In this document: one piece after another, positions 5,623 through 13,368 of the stretch
Layout: each line of letters starts with the position of its first letter
How positions within the stretch are numbered: position 1 is the stretch's first letter
Origin: Lachnoclostridium phytofermentans
GTDB taxonomy: Bacteria > Bacillota > Clostridia > Lachnospirales > Lachnospiraceae
Assembly (NCBI GenBank): GCA_003526525.1
Contig: DPVV01000451.1
Location: 1 to 13,516, forward strand
Length of the DNA: 13,516 nucleotides
Reading direction: 5' to 3'
Made by a program: the position numbers and the translations under genes
The notes under the pieces: model-generated
The model's input: the letters and a program-made list of their open reading frames with translations, nothing else
Databases searched by the model: none
Told to the model about the DNA's origin: nothing

Positions 5623-5805
5623 TTAAATCTCTTCTACCTTTACTAAATGCTTAACCTGCTTAAGCATACCTCTGGTAGCTGCATTGTCTGGAACTTCATT
5701 AGTACTATGAAGTTTTCCAAGACCAAGAGCGCTAACAGTTAACTTATGCTTAGGGATAGCACCGATAGTAGATTTTGTTAAAGTAATCTTTAATTTATTA
5801 GCCAC
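5623..5805 (-). CDS. rpmD: 50S ribosomal protein L30
   Basis: L30 is a small peripheral 50S protein near 5S rRNA, present in a subset of bacteria. I place the start at a GTG (5805), giving a 60-residue [20 protein letters not shown] protein of exactly the usual length, with GGAGG 8 nt upstream. An in-frame GTG three codons earlier lies in the SD itself. The conserved C-terminal part, [20 protein letters not shown], is present. It sits in the normal place between rpsE and rplO. Confidence 0.96.
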   Translation of the reverse strand: MANKLKITLTKSTIGAIPKHKLTVSALGLGKLHSTNEVPDNAATRGMLKQVKHLVKVEEI

Positions 5806-5824
5806 TTTTAACACCTCCGCCTTT

Positions 5825-6331
5825 CTAACCCAACTGATCCACAGAAATACCGCGAAGTGCAGCTACTTCCTCAGGAGTCTTTAATTGGCGTAATCCTTCA
5901 ATTGTTGCAAGAACTACGTTCTGCTTATTGTTGGAACCAAGTGATTTTGTACGAATGTTCTTGAATCCTGCAAGCTCTAATACGTTACGAGCAGGACCAC
6001 CAGCGATAACACCAGTACCTGCAGGGCTACGTTTTAATAATACAGTAGCACTACCGAACTTACCGATGAAATCATGAGGTACACTACCATTCTCATCGAT
6101 TGGTAATGAAATCATTTTCTTAATTGCATCTTCTTTTCCTTTACGAATAGCTTCAGGAATTTCAGTTGCCTTACCTAAGCCTGCACCGATATGACCGTTC
6201 TTGTCACCAACAACGACCAAAGCTGTAAAACGGAAGTTACGTCCACCTTTAACAACCTTTGTTACACGCTTAATAGTTACTACTTTATCTTCTAACTCTA
6301 ATTGAGTAGCATCAACGATTGTACGTTTCAT
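5825..6331 (-). CDS. rpsE: 30S ribosomal protein S5
   Basis: S5 shapes the mRNA entry channel together with S3 and S4 and affects decoding accuracy. The 168-residue product contains the N-terminal double-stranded-RNA-binding-like domain (about 10-75, with [18 protein letters not shown]) and the C-terminal domain with [19 protein letters not shown]. The loop with KVVKGGRN is where spectinomycin-resistance changes occur in other species; it looks wild type. The ATG is 7 nt after AAGGAGG, and the gene follows rplR by 16 nt. Confidence 0.98.
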   Translation of the reverse strand: MKRTIVDATQLELEDKVVTIKRVTKVVKGGRNFRFTALVVVGDKNGHIGAGLGKATEIPEAIRKGKEDAIKKMISLPIDENGSVPHDFIGKFGSATVLLKRSPAGTGVIAGGPARNVLELAGFKNIRTKSLGSNNKQNVVLATIEGLRQLKTPEEVAALRGISVDQLG

Positions 6332-6347
6332 GTGTTCTCCTCCTTAC

Positions 6348-6716
6348 TTAGAAATTAAGACCAGCTTCTCTAGCTGCTTCTGCTAATGCCTGAACTTTAC
6401 CCTGATATATGAATCCGCCTCTATCAAAAACAACAGTTGTGATACCTTTTTCAAGAGCTTTCTTAGCGATTACAGTACCGAGCATTGCTGCTGCAGCAAC
6501 ATCGTTTGTCTTCTCAAGTTCTGCTTTTACACCTTTTTCAAGTGTGGAAGCTGCAACTAAGGTATTTCCTACTGTATCGTCAATGATCTGAGCGTACATA
6601 TGGTTATTACTTCTAAACACAGCTAAACGTGGTCTTGAAGGAGTACCGGAGAAACGATTACGCATTCTATTGTGTTTTTTAATACGAACTTCTGATTTAT
6701 TAACTTTGCTAACCAT
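6348..6716 (-). CDS. rplR: 50S ribosomal protein L18
   Basis: L18 binds 5S rRNA together with L5 and helps join it to the 50S central protuberance. The 122-residue product has the basic N-terminal tail (VNKSEVRIKKHNRMRNRFSG) and the L18 core with RPRLAVFRSNNHMYAQIIDD (28-47) and the C-terminal FDRGGFIYQGKVQALAEAAR. The SD is a GGGAGGAGAG run about 10 nt upstream of the ATG. It lies 17 nt behind rplF and 16 nt before rpsE. Confidence 0.98.
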   Translation of the reverse strand: MVSKVNKSEVRIKKHNRMRNRFSGTPSRPRLAVFRSNNHMYAQIIDDTVGNTLVAASTLEKGVKAELEKTNDVAAAAMLGTVIAKKALEKGITTVVFDRGGFIYQGKVQALAEAAREAGLNF

Positions 6717-6733
6717 TATTATCTCTCCTCCCT

Positions 6734-7276
6734 TTACTTCTTACCAGTCTTACCAACTTTACGTCTGATCACTTCATCAGCATACTTGATTCCCTTGCCC
6801 TTATATGGTTCAGGTCTTCTCTTGTCTCTGATTTCAGCAGCATATTGGCCAACTTTTTCTTTATCGATACCTTTAACGGTGATTTTGTTCTGACCTTCAA
6901 GAACAGTTTCAACGCCTTCTGGATCTTTCATAACTACTGGATGAGAATATCCAAGAGTTAATGTAAGCTCCTTACCGTTCTTTGCAGCTCTGTAACCAAC
7001 ACCGTTGATTTCGAGAACTTTCTGATAACCAGCTGTTACACCAGTTACCATATTAGCGATTAATGTTCTTGTAAGACCATGTAAAGATTTCATTCTCTTT
7101 AACTCGTTTGGTCTTGTAACAACAACTGTTTCGCCTTCTACTTTAATATCCATCTCTGCTGGTAACACTCTAACAAGTGTTCCCATAGGACCTTTTACAG
7201 TCACTTTATTATTTTCTGCAATTTCAACAGTAACGCCTGCTGGAACCGCGATTGGCATTCTTCCTATACGTGACAT
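6734..7276 (-). CDS. rplF: 50S ribosomal protein L6
   Basis: L6 lies at the base of the L7/L12 stalk close to the factor-binding site. The 180-residue product has two homologous L6 domains (about 11-82 and 90-165), beginning [17 protein letters not shown] and ending with the signature [15 protein letters not shown] and a basic tail. The ATG is 7 nt after AAGGAGG. Upstream it is separated from rpsH by 251 nt of hairpin-rich sequence, unusual for two genes normally a few bases apart. Confidence 0.98.
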   Translation of the reverse strand: MSRIGRMPIAVPAGVTVEIAENNKVTVKGPMGTLVRVLPAEMDIKVEGETVVVTRPNELKRMKSLHGLTRTLIANMVTGVTAGYQKVLEINGVGYRAAKNGKELTLTLGYSHPVVMKDPEGVETVLEGQNKITVKGIDKEKVGQYAAEIRDKRRPEPYKGKGIKYADEVIRRKVGKTGKK

Positions 7277-7527
7277 GCCCGTACCTCCTTAAATTTTAGT
7301 GAAATGTGAACCTTATTGATTCACAATTCAGACTCGTTTGACAGTCTAATCACTGTCCCCATAGAAAAGAGTATCTAATGGGATCAGGAAACCCGAAAAG
7401 ACTTCTTTTCCGTGAAAGAAAATTCTAAACTTACAAACAGGTTATTTATTCTTTTGCTCATAGATTTCTCTACGAACGTTATAACGAATTGTCTCGTTAT
7501 TTCCATTTTACTACATTCAGATATAAA
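7277..7527 (-). ncRNA. Structured rpsH-rplF spacer, candidate cis-regulatory RNA
   Basis: No gene is visible in these 251 nt on the coding strand. In order of transcription it holds an AACGA/TCGTT stem, a GNRA-loop hairpin GTAGA-GAAA-TCTAT (7473-7460), GAAAAGA/TCTTTTC (7410-7395), CCCAT plus AGA paired with TCT plus ATGGG (7382-7358, one bulge), GACAGT/ACTGTC (7357-7340) and TGTGAA/TTCACA (7325-7305), then the rplF SD. The consecutive hairpins 7382-7340 abut each other. It shares a 19-nt motif with the rpsM leader. I recognise no known ribosomal leader family. Confidence 0.5.
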
Positions 7528-7541
7528 TTACCAGATGAATG
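7514..7541 (-). other. Stem enclosing the rpsH stop codon
   Basis: CATTCA at the end of rpsH (7541-7536) can pair with TGAATG (7519-7514) after the stop, leaving the TAA (7530-7528) in the loop. The stem is only six base pairs with a 16-nt loop, so it could be chance; it is noted because several stop codons here lie in hairpins. Confidence 0.25.
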
Positions 7542-7929
7542 CTAAAACTTCTCCGCCCACGTTAGTATTTCTTGCCTCTTTATCAGTAAGAACACCTTTG
7601 TTTGTGGAGATAATTGCTACACCTAAACCACCAAGTACTCTTGGAAGTTCTGTGCTGTTAGCATAAACACGAAGACCTGGCTTGGAAATTCTCTTAAGAC
7701 CAGTAATAACCTTCTCATTCTTGTCTTTACCGTACTTTAATGTGATGTGGATTGTCTTGAAGCTACCAACTTCTTCAATCTCAAAGCTCTTGATGTAACC
7801 TTCCTTTAAGAGGATTTCAGCAATAGCAATTTTCATCTTAGAAGCAGGTACATCTACTGTATCATGTTTCGCAGTATTTGCATTACGAATTCTTGTAAGC
7901 ATATCTGCAATTGGATCGCTCATTGTCAT
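7528..7929 (-). CDS. rpsH: 30S ribosomal protein S8
   Basis: S8 binds the central domain of 16S rRNA early in 30S assembly and, in E. coli, represses the spc operon. The 133-residue product starts [20 protein letters not shown] and ends in the conserved [20 protein letters not shown] followed by VLAFIW. The first ATG is preferred over the ATG two codons later because AAAGGAGG is 9 nt upstream of the first. The upstream neighbour rpsN is 23 nt away; downstream comes the long structured spacer before rplF. Confidence 0.98.
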   Translation of the reverse strand: MTMSDPIADMLTRIRNANTAKHDTVDVPASKMKIAIAEILLKEGYIKSFEIEEVGSFKTIHITLKYGKDKNEKVITGLKRISKPGLRVYANSTELPRVLGGLGVAIISTNKGVLTDKEARNTNVGGEVLAFIW

Positions 7930-7952
7930 TTAAATTTGCCTCCTTTCTTAAA

Positions 7953-8138
7953 CTACCAGCTTGCTTTTTTAACACCTGGTATTTGTCCCTTGTATGCTAA
8001 CTCACGGAAGCAAATTCTGCAGATTCCGTATTTTCTTAAGTAAGCATGAGGACGGCCACAGATTCTACAACGATTGTATTCTCTCGATGAGAATTTCTGT
8101 GTCTTCTGCTGCTTTATTTTCATTGACGTTTTAGCCAT
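7953..8138 (-). CDS. rpsN: 30S ribosomal protein S14, zinc-binding type (type Z)
   Basis: S14 sits in the 30S head near the A site. At 61 residues this is the short zinc-binding form, with C24, C27, C40 and C43 in a CxxC-x12-CxxC pattern (RCRICGR and GICRICF) and the conserved end [19 protein letters not shown] is 7 nt upstream of the ATG. It lies 16 nt after rplE. A zinc-free paralogue often exists elsewhere in Firmicutes but cannot be seen in this window. Confidence 0.98.
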   Translation of the reverse strand: MAKTSMKIKQQKTQKFSSREYNRCRICGRPHAYLRKYGICRICFRELAYKGQIPGVKKASW

Positions 8139-8154
8139 GGAATTCCCTCCTTAA

Positions 8155-8694
8155 CTATTTGCTAAATGGCATACCGAATAATGTCAGTAATTCACGAGCT
8201 TCTTCATCGGTCTTGGCAGTTGTTACGAAAATAACATCCATACCACGAACCTTATCTACCTTATCATATTCGATTTCAGGGAAGATTAATTGCTCTTTTA
8301 CACCGAGTGCATAATTACCTCTACCATCGAATGCATTTGGATTAACTCCTCTAAAGTCACGAACTCGAGGGAGTGCTAAGTTAATTAAACGATCAGCGAA
8401 TTCATACATCTTTTCGCCTCTTAAAGTAACTTTACATCCAATAGCCACGCCTTCTCTGAGCTTAAAGTTAGCAACTGACTTTCTTGCTTTTGTTATAACT
8501 GCCTTCTGACCAGCGATAATCTCCATATCTTTGATAGCTGTTTCAAGAGCTTTCGCATTGTCTTTCGCTTCACCAACACCCATGTTGATAACGATTTTAT
8601 TAAGCTTTGGAATCTGCATTTCGTTCTTGTAACCGAACTTCTTCTGCATACCAGCCATAATTTCATTCTTGTAAATTTCTTTTAAACGAGTCAA
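8155..8694 (-). CDS. rplE: 50S ribosomal protein L5
   Basis: L5 binds 5S rRNA and forms part of the central protuberance, contacting the P-site tRNA and S13. The 179-residue product begins [20 protein letters not shown] and contains [14 protein letters not shown] (32-45) and [17 protein letters not shown]. The start is a TTG at 8694, 9 nt after AGGAGG; no ATG lies as well placed, and the resulting N-terminus matches the family. A TTG start may lower translation relative to neighbours. It lies 24 nt after rplX. Confidence 0.97.
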   Translation of the reverse strand: MTRLKEIYKNEIMAGMQKKFGYKNEMQIPKLNKIVINMGVGEAKDNAKALETAIKDMEIIAGQKAVITKARKSVANFKLREGVAIGCKVTLRGEKMYEFADRLINLALPRVRDFRGVNPNAFDGRGNYALGVKEQLIFPEIEYDKVDKVRGMDVIFVTTAKTDEEARELLTLFGMPFSK

Positions 8695-8718
8695 CTGAAA
8701 TGACCTCCTCTCTTAGAA

Positions 8719-9036
8719 TTAGTCAATAATATCTCCTGTTGCCTTAGCAACACGTACCTTCTTCTGGCCATTCTTACCTTCAACGGTAGTAAAGCCGATT
8801 CTGGTTGTTTTACCTTTATGCACGTACATTACGTTAGATGCATCGATAGGTGCTTCCTGATGGATGATTCCACCCTTTGGATTAGCCTGAGATGCCTTGC
8901 TGTGCTTGGTAATTGTATTTACACCTTCTACTAAAACTTTGCCATTGGAAGCGGAAATTACTTTTCCTTCTTTTCCCTTGTCTTTACCAGCGATAACCTT
9001 AACGCTATCGCCCTTTTTAATCTTTGTAGTTGCCAT
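8719..9036 (-). CDS. rplX: 50S ribosomal protein L24
   Basis: L24 is one of the two initiator proteins of 50S assembly and lies near the exit of the peptide tunnel. The 105-residue product has the N-terminal KOW motif, [20 protein letters not shown] (7-26), followed by [20 protein letters not shown]. The ATG follows GGGAGGTG at good spacing, 14 nt after the rplN stop. Length and position are as expected. Confidence 0.98.
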   Translation of the reverse strand: MATTKIKKGDSVKVIAGKDKGKEGKVISASNGKVLVEGVNTITKHSKASQANPKGGIIHQEAPIDASNVMYVHKGKTTRIGFTTVEGKNGQKKVRVAKATGDIID

Positions 9037-9050
9037 GCGTCGACACCTCC

Positions 9051-9419
9051 CTATAATACTTCTGGTGCTAATGAAACGATTTTCATGAATTGCTTTTCTC
9101 TCAATTCTCTAGCTACTGGTCCAAAGATACGAGTTCCCTTAGGGTTCTTGTCGTCTTTGATGATTACGGCAGCGTTCTCGTCGAATCTGATATAGGAACC
9201 ATCCTTACGGCGTGCTCCCTTTACAGTACGAACAACAACAGCCTTAACAACATCACCTTTCTTAACAACTCCGCCTGGTGTTGCATCTTTAACGGAAGCA
9301 ACGATGATGTCACCGATATTCGCATATCTTCTGGTTGAACCGCCCATAACGCGGATACATAATAATTCTTTTGCACCGCTATTGTCGGCAACCTTAAGTC
9401 TGGATTCTGATTGTATCAT
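9051..9419 (-). CDS. rplN: 50S ribosomal protein L14
   Basis: L14 lies at the subunit interface and helps form intersubunit bridges with 16S rRNA. The 122-residue product has the family length and begins [20 protein letters not shown], with [20 protein letters not shown] and the C-terminal [27 protein letters not shown] is 8 nt upstream of the ATG. It follows rpsQ after 60 nt that contain a perfect hairpin. Confidence 0.98.
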
Positions 9420-9454
9420 GTCCGATACTCCTTTCTCAATTTAAGAGTAACAAT

Positions 9455-9475
9455 TTTACAAGCCGATCTTGTAAA
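9455..9475 (-). other. Perfect 8-bp hairpin between rpsQ and rplN
   Basis: TTTACAAG (9475-9468) pairs with CTTGTAAA (9462-9455) around loop ATCGG, four nucleotides after the rpsQ stop. It is followed by ATTGTTACTCTTAAA, not a clean T-run. Termination inside an essential operon would be surprising, so a stability or processing role is more likely. Confidence 0.45.
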
Positions 9476-9479
9476 CGAA

Positions 9480-9737
9480 TTATTTTGCCTTCTCAATAAT
9501 TTCAACAAGTCTCCATCTCTTATCTTTAGATAATGGTCTTGTCTCCATAACTTTTACTCTATCACCAATCTGGCATTCGTTGTTCTCATCATGAGCTTTT
9601 AACTTAGTAGTTCTCTTTACAATTTTACCATAAAGAGGATGCTTTACGTTATCTACTACTGCAACAACGATTGTCTTATCCATCTTATCACTTACTACCT
9701 TACCGGTACGTGTTTTTCTGAGATTTCTTTCTACCAC
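9480..9737 (-). CDS. rpsQ: 30S ribosomal protein S17
   Basis: S17 is a primary 16S rRNA-binding protein with an OB fold in the 30S body. I place the start at a GTG (9737), giving an 85-residue [20 protein letters not shown] protein of normal length with AAAGGAG 7 nt upstream. The longer frame from an ATG nine codons earlier would include the SD in the coding sequence and has no SD of its own. Conserved segments [20 protein letters not shown] and [19 protein letters not shown] are present. It follows rpmC by 65 nt without a clear hairpin. Confidence 0.95.
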   Translation of the reverse strand: MVERNLRKTRTGKVVSDKMDKTIVVAVVDNVKHPLYGKIVKRTTKLKAHDENNECQIGDRVKVMETRPLSKDKRWRLVEIIEKAK

Positions 9738-9802
9738 AGCAATACTCCTTTCTATAACCCTCACCTATTATCTAGCTAAGGTTTATTCGTCACTGTCTAT
9801 AA

Positions 9803-10012
9803 TTAGTTAGCAGCCTTTGCTTTCTGTGAGATCACAGTCTGAATTCTTGCGATGTTCTTTCTAACATCTTTAATTCTGCTTGTGTTATCTAACTGATTTG
9901 TTGCGTTCTGGAATCTTAAGTTGAAAAGTTCCTTCTTAGCAGCTACTAATGTCTCATTCAACTCTGTAGTTGATTTAACTTGTAATTCTTCTACATACTT
10001 ATTAGTTTTCAC
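9803..10012 (-). CDS. rpmC: 50S ribosomal protein L29
   Basis: L29 lies at the polypeptide exit, next to L23, and is part of the docking site for trigger factor and the signal recognition particle. The 69-residue product starts [20 protein letters not shown] and is a helical hairpin with [20 protein letters not shown]. The start is the GTG at 10012, 8 nt after AGGAGG; a GTG three codons earlier lies in the SD. It overlaps the end of rplP by 11 nt in another frame, so the two are translationally coupled. Confidence 0.96.
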   Translation of the reverse strand: MKTNKYVEELQVKSTTELNETLVAAKKELFNLRFQNATNQLDNTSRIKDVRKNIARIQTVISQKAKAAN

Positions 10013-10439
10013 TGCCCGCACCTCCTTCTAAATCTGCGCGAGAAACGATCTTGCACTTAACCGGTAATTTGTGAGTAGCAAGACGAAGAGCTTCTCTAGC
10101 AGTTTCTTCTGCCACGCCAGAAATTTCGAACATTACACGACCTGGCTTAACTACAGCTACCCAATATTCTAAAGAACCTTTACCGGAACCCATACGAGTT
10201 TCTGCTGGTTTTGTTGTTACAGGTTTATCAGGGAAAATCTTAATCCAAACTTTACCACCACGTTTGATGTAACGTGTCATCGCGATACGGGCAGCTTCAA
10301 TCTGGTTTGACTTAATCCATGCTGGTTCCATTGCTACGATACCGAACTCACCGTGGGAGATAGTGTTACCTCTCATAGCCTTTCCTGTCATACTGCCACG
10401 GAATTGCTTACGGCGCTTTACTCTCTTTGGCATTAACAT
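10002..10439 (-). CDS. rplP: 50S ribosomal protein L16
   Basis: L16 organises the A-site tRNA region of the 50S subunit. The 145-residue product begins [20 protein letters not shown] and has [20 protein letters not shown] and [18 protein letters not shown] in the core. The ATG overlaps the rpsC stop by one base (TAATG), and a GGGAG SD is 9 nt upstream in rpsC; a second in-frame ATG two codons later is too far from it. The C-terminus carries the AAGGAGG that serves rpmC. Confidence 0.98.
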   Translation of the reverse strand: MLMPKRVKRRKQFRGSMTGKAMRGNTISHGEFGIVAMEPAWIKSNQIEAARIAMTRYIKRGGKVWIKIFPDKPVTTKPAETRMGSGKGSLEYWVAVVKPGRVMFEISGVAEETAREALRLATHKLPVKCKIVSRADLEGGAGSEN

Positions 10440-11098
10440 TATTTATCTCTCCCTTCCTTTTTGTTTCCTTTTGTTGGAAGAACTTCACCGTGGTAGATCC
10501 AAGCTTTAACGCCTAATTTACCAAAAGTTGTATCTGCTTCTGCGAAACCGTAATCGATGTCTGCACGAAGTGTCTGTAGTGGAATAGTACCATCACTATA
10601 GAACTCAGTACGAGCCATATCTGCTCCGCCGAGACGACCGGAAACTGATGTCTTAATACCCTTTGCACCAGACTTCATAGTTCTGGACATAGTGGATTTC
10701 ATTGCTCTTCTGAAAGAAATACGGTTCTCAAGCTGAGCTGCAATGCTTTCTGCTACTAACTGTGCACATACATCTGGCTTCTTGATTTCCTTGATTTCAA
10801 GGTTTAATTTCTTTGTTGTGTACTGAGCAATTTCAACCTTTAATTTCTCGATCTCAGCTCCAGCTTTACCAATTACTACACCTGGCTTAGCTGTGTGGAT
10901 AATAATTTTTAATTTATCGGAAGCGCGCTCAATTTCGATCTTAGCAACGCCTGCACTGTATAACTTCTTTTTTAAGTAGGTTCTGATATTATAGTCTTCT
11001 ACTAAGTTATCTGCAAAATCTGCTTCCGCATACCATCTTGAGTCCCAGTCATTGATAACTCCGACTCTTAAGCCATGAGGATTAACTTTTTGTCCCAT
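10439..11098 (-). CDS. rpsC: 30S ribosomal protein S3
   Basis: S3 lines the mRNA entry tunnel with S4 and S5 and has mRNA-unwinding activity in other bacteria. The 219-residue product begins [20 protein letters not shown], has a type II KH domain with the GKAG loop at residues 77-80 within [15 protein letters not shown], and a C-terminal domain with [20 protein letters not shown]. It is 11 nt behind rplV and overlaps rplP by one base. Confidence 0.98.
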   Translation of the reverse strand: MGQKVNPHGLRVGVINDWDSRWYAEADFADNLVEDYNIRTYLKKKLYSAGVAKIEIERASDKLKIIIHTAKPGVVIGKAGAEIEKLKVEIAQYTTKKLNLEIKEIKKPDVCAQLVAESIAAQLENRISFRRAMKSTMSRTMKSGAKGIKTSVSGRLGGADMARTEFYSDGTIPLQTLRADIDYGFAEADTTFGKLGVKAWIYHGEVLPTKGNKKEGRDK

Positions 11099-11109
11099 GA
11101 TTGCCCTCC

Positions 11110-11496
11110 TTATCTTTCATTAAGCACGATTGTGATATGACTTAATCTCTTTAAGATTCTGTAAGCTCTACCCTGTGCTCTTGGTTTGATTCTCTTCATT
11201 GTAGGTGCGGAACCTGCGTAACACTCCTCAATGTAAAGTTTGGATACGTCCATACCATTGTTGTTCTCAGCGTTTGCGATCGCTGATTTTAATAATTTCT
11301 CTATTAAAGTTGAAGCATATCTTGGGTTGTATGCTAAAATACCAAGTGCTGTCTGTACATCCTTGCCTCTGACTGCATCAAGAACGAAACATGCCTTCTG
11401 AACGGAAACTCTAGCGTAAGATAACTTTGCGCTTGGTCTTGTGTCCTTATTCGCATTTCTTTCTCTCTTAATTTGGGATCTATGTCCTCTTGCCAT
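11110..11496 (-). CDS. rplV: 50S ribosomal protein L22
   Basis: L22 lines the peptide exit tunnel with an extended beta-hairpin. The 128-residue product has a basic N-terminal extension (1-22), then the core [19 protein letters not shown], and a hairpin region near residues 92-115 with [17 protein letters not shown], the site where macrolide-resistance changes occur elsewhere; it looks normal here. The ATG is 8 nt behind AAAGGAGG. Its upstream spacer to rpsS is 220 nt and full of inverted repeats, including one ending 15 nt before the SD. Confidence 0.98.
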   Translation of the reverse strand: MARGHRSQIKRERNANKDTRPSAKLSYARVSVQKACFVLDAVRGKDVQTALGILAYNPRYASTLIEKLLKSAIANAENNNGMDVSKLYIEECYAGSAPTMKRIKPRAQGRAYRILKRLSHITIVLNER

Positions 11497-11716
11497 GGAT
11501 GATACCTCCTTTCAAAATTTAACGGCTCTCCGTTACTTCTCTTCCTGCAGAAGTATCGTTATAACACTCTGCTACTTCTTTTTTAAAGTGATTCACAAAA
11601 AGTTAAGGGGAAAAATACTTCTTAGCCCTACACTCTTCGATCTTCACCAATCTATTTTTTAAAGTTCGTACGAGTATCGCCACTGCGAACTTCTTTCAAG
11701 AAAGTAATTTTAAAAA
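11497..11716 (-). ncRNA. Structured rpsS-rplV spacer, candidate cis-regulatory RNA
   Basis: These 220 nt contain no gene on the coding strand. In order of transcription there is the downstream part of a 15-bp inverted repeat (11728-11696), AAGTTCG/CGAACTT (11692-11662), AGAAGTA/TACTTCT (11579-11549) competing with GCAGA/TCTGC (11572-11547), and TAACGG-AGAG-CCGTTA (11535-11520), then the rplV SD. The word AGAAGTA occurs three times. Most L22 genes follow S19 by a few bases, so the spacer is unusual. Confidence 0.5.
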
Positions 11717-11728
11717 TTACTTTCTTGA
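11696..11728 (-). other. Perfect 15-bp inverted repeat embedding the rpsS stop codon
   Basis: The last codons of rpsS, its TAA (11719-11717) and three following bases form the left arm (11728-11714). The right arm (11710-11696) is its perfect complement, with a three-base loop TTA. It is the longest uninterrupted stem I found. There is no T-run after it. A terminating ribosome would cover the left arm, so folding would depend on translation of rpsS. Confidence 0.6.
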
Positions 11729-11995
11729 CTTCTTCTCGTCCTTACCATGTCCACGGAAAGTTCTTGTTGCAACAAACTCACCAAGTTTGTGACCTACCAT
11801 ATCCTCAGTAACATATACTGGAACATGTCTTCTTCCATCATGAACAGCGATTGTATGAGAAACCATCTGTGGGAATATTGTAGAACGACGTGACCAAGTT
11901 TTGATAACAGTTTTGTTACCAGCTTTATTCATGTCATCTACCTTCTTAAGTAAATGGTCATCTGCAAATGGTCCCTTCTTTAATGAACGTGCCAT
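11717..11995 (-). CDS. rpsS: 30S ribosomal protein S19
   Basis: S19 forms a complex with S13 in the 30S head and contacts the A- and P-site tRNAs. The 92-residue product begins [20 protein letters not shown] and contains [20 protein letters not shown] and [16 protein letters not shown]; the length is typical. AAAGGAGG is 10 nt upstream of the ATG and the rplB stop is 18 nt away. The stop codon is part of a perfect 15-bp inverted repeat that extends into the next spacer. Confidence 0.98.
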   Translation of the reverse strand: MARSLKKGPFADDHLLKKVDDMNKAGNKTVIKTWSRRSTIFPQMVSHTIAVHDGRRHVPVYVTEDMVGHKLGEFVATRTFRGHGKDEKKSRK

Positions 11996-12013
11996 ATAGG
12001 TTCAACCTCCTTT

Positions 12014-12859
12014 TTACTTCGATAATGCCTTACCGTCTCTTCTTCTCATGATCAACTTGTTAGACTGCTTATTCTTCTTACGAGTCTTAAGACCAAGTGC
12101 TGGTTTACCCCAAGGAGTAACAGGGCCCGGACGACCGATACCTGTCTTACCTTCACCACCACCATGTGGATGGTCATTAGGGTTCATTACAGAACCACGA
12201 ACGGTAGGTCTAATACCCATATGACGTACACGACCAGCTTTACCGATTGTTATTAACTCATGATCAATATTACCAACCTGACCGATTGTTGCACGGCAGC
12301 CAATTGGTACCATTCTCATTTCGCCAGATGGTAATCTAAGTGTTGCATACTTACCTTCTTTAGCCATTAACTGAGCAGAGTTACCTGCAGAACGAACTAA
12401 CTGTCCACCCTTACCAGGATATAACTCAATGTTGTGAATCTGAGAACCTACTGGGATGTTAGCAAGTGGTAAGCAGTTACCAACCTTAATTTCAGCAGTT
12501 GCTCCGTTCATAACTGACTGGCCAACCTGTAAACCGTTTGGTGCTAAGATATATGCTTTCTCACCGTCTGCATAGCAGATAAGTGCGATATTTGCTGTTC
12601 TGTTTGGATCGTATTCAATTGTCTTAACAACAGCTGGAATACCATCTTTCTTTCTCTTAAAGTCGATGACTCTGTATTTTCTTCTAGAACCACCACCTTG
12701 GTGTCTTACTGTAATCTTTCCTTGATTGTTACGACCAGCATTCTTCTTTAAAGAAACCACTAAGGATTTCTCAGGTGTAGAGGTTGTAACCTCTGCAAAA
12801 TCGGAGCCAGTCATATGTCTTCTGGAAGGTGTATATGGGTTAAAGGTTTTAATTCCCAT
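12014..12859 (-). CDS. rplB: 50S ribosomal protein L2
   Basis: L2 is among the most conserved 50S proteins and supports subunit association and the peptidyl transferase centre. The 281-residue product begins [20 protein letters not shown] and carries the signature [19 protein letters not shown] (229-247) with the invariant histidine. I chose the ATG at 12859 because AAAGGAG is 8 nt upstream and the length fits; the same frame is open for another 37 codons into the leader, but that part has no SD and does not resemble L2. The preceding spacer to rplW is 209 nt and structured. Confidence 0.98.
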   Translation of the reverse strand: MGIKTFNPYTPSRRHMTGSDFAEVTTSTPEKSLVVSLKKNAGRNNQGKITVRHQGGGSRRKYRVIDFKRKKDGIPAVVKTIEYDPNRTANIALICYADGEKAYILAPNGLQVGQSVMNGATAEIKVGNCLPLANIPVGSQIHNIELYPGKGGQLVRSAGNSAQLMAKEGKYATLRLPSGEMRMVPIGCRATIGQVGNIDHELITIGKAGRVRHMGIRPTVRGSVMNPNDHPHGGGEGKTGIGRPGPVTPWGKPALGLKTRKKNKQSNKLIMRRRDGKALSK

Positions 12860-13068
12860 GGTACTATCTCCTTTCGTTACGCTCCATACGCAATAGTTAT
12901 TTTCAACAAGCAACGACTTCTTGTTGAATTTATCAGCAGCTTTTATCACTGCTATAGGATGCAAAAACATTTAATTGCAATGCCCTTGCTTATCTGCGTT
13001 TATCTTCACATAATAGCTTCAGCTATTTGCTTTAACTATTTTACAGCGTTATGCTGCCTGCTGTATTC
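12860..13068 (-). ncRNA. Structured rplW-rplB spacer, candidate cis-regulatory RNA
   Basis: The 209 nt hold hairpins and no recognisable gene. In order of transcription they are TACAGC/GCTGTA (13065-13042), AATAGC-TGAA-GCTATT (13027-13012), AGCAG/CTGCT (12953-12935) and a perfect 9-bp TTCAACAAG/CTTGTTGAA stem with a nine-base loop (12928-12902), followed by the rplB SD at about 12870. L23 and L2 genes are normally almost adjacent. The L2 reading frame stays open through part of it, probably by chance. Confidence 0.48.
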
Positions 13069-13074
13069 CTACAG
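13061..13074 (-). other. GNRA-loop hairpin over the rplW stop codon
   Basis: CTGTA (13074-13070) pairs with TACAG (13065-13061) around a GGAA tetraloop; the TAG stop (13071-13069) spans stem and loop. The 3' arm is shared with the next hairpin (13065-13042), so the two exclude each other. Five base pairs only, so moderate confidence. Confidence 0.35.
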
Positions 13075-13368
13075 ACCTGTGAAAATTTCGATTTCAGCAC
13101 TCTCAGCTGTTAACTGAACGATTGCTTTCTTAGTCTTAGAAGTTTTACCAGATGTGTTTCCACGTCTGCGGTTCTTACCCTCTAAATTCATTGTGTTTAC
13201 GCTTGCTACCTTAGTGCCGGCAAACATCTTCTCTACAGCCTCTTTAATCTGAGTCTTAGTAGCTTCTGGATGAACGGAGAAGGAATACTTCTTTTCGCTC
13301 ATAGAATTCATGCTTTTCTCAGTTACGATTGGCTTGAGTATAACATCATAATATTTTAAATTTGCCAT
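13069..13368 (-). CDS. rplW: 50S ribosomal protein L23
   Basis: L23 sits at the peptide tunnel exit and is the main docking site for trigger factor and the signal recognition particle. The 99-residue product starts [20 protein letters not shown] and has KKYSFSVHPEATKTQIKEAV and the extended basic loop with GKNRRRGNTSGKTSKTKKA. The ATG overlaps the rplD stop by one base (TAATG), with GGAGGTG 8 nt upstream inside rplD. Downstream is a 209-nt structured spacer rather than an immediate rplB. Confidence 0.98.
   Translation of the reverse strand: MANLKYYDVILKPIVTEKSMNSMSEKKYSFSVHPEATKTQIKEAVEKMFAGTKVASVNTMNLEGKNRRRGNTSGKTSKTKKAIVQLTAESAEIEIFTGL

Noticed and set aside
11441..11662. Plus-strand open frame in the rpsS-rplV spacer
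   Set aside because: No SD, low-complexity hydrophobic product and overlap with the start of rplV; the spacer is better explained as structured RNA.
12860..12970. 37-residue N-terminal extension of L2 in the same open frame
   Set aside because: It has no SD, does not resemble L2 sequences, and the ATG at 12859 is well placed behind AAAGGAG and gives the normal length.
12960..12996. TTGCAA, 18 nt, TATAGC as a promoter for rplB
   Set aside because: Only four of six bases match in each box, the spacer is long and nothing else supports it.
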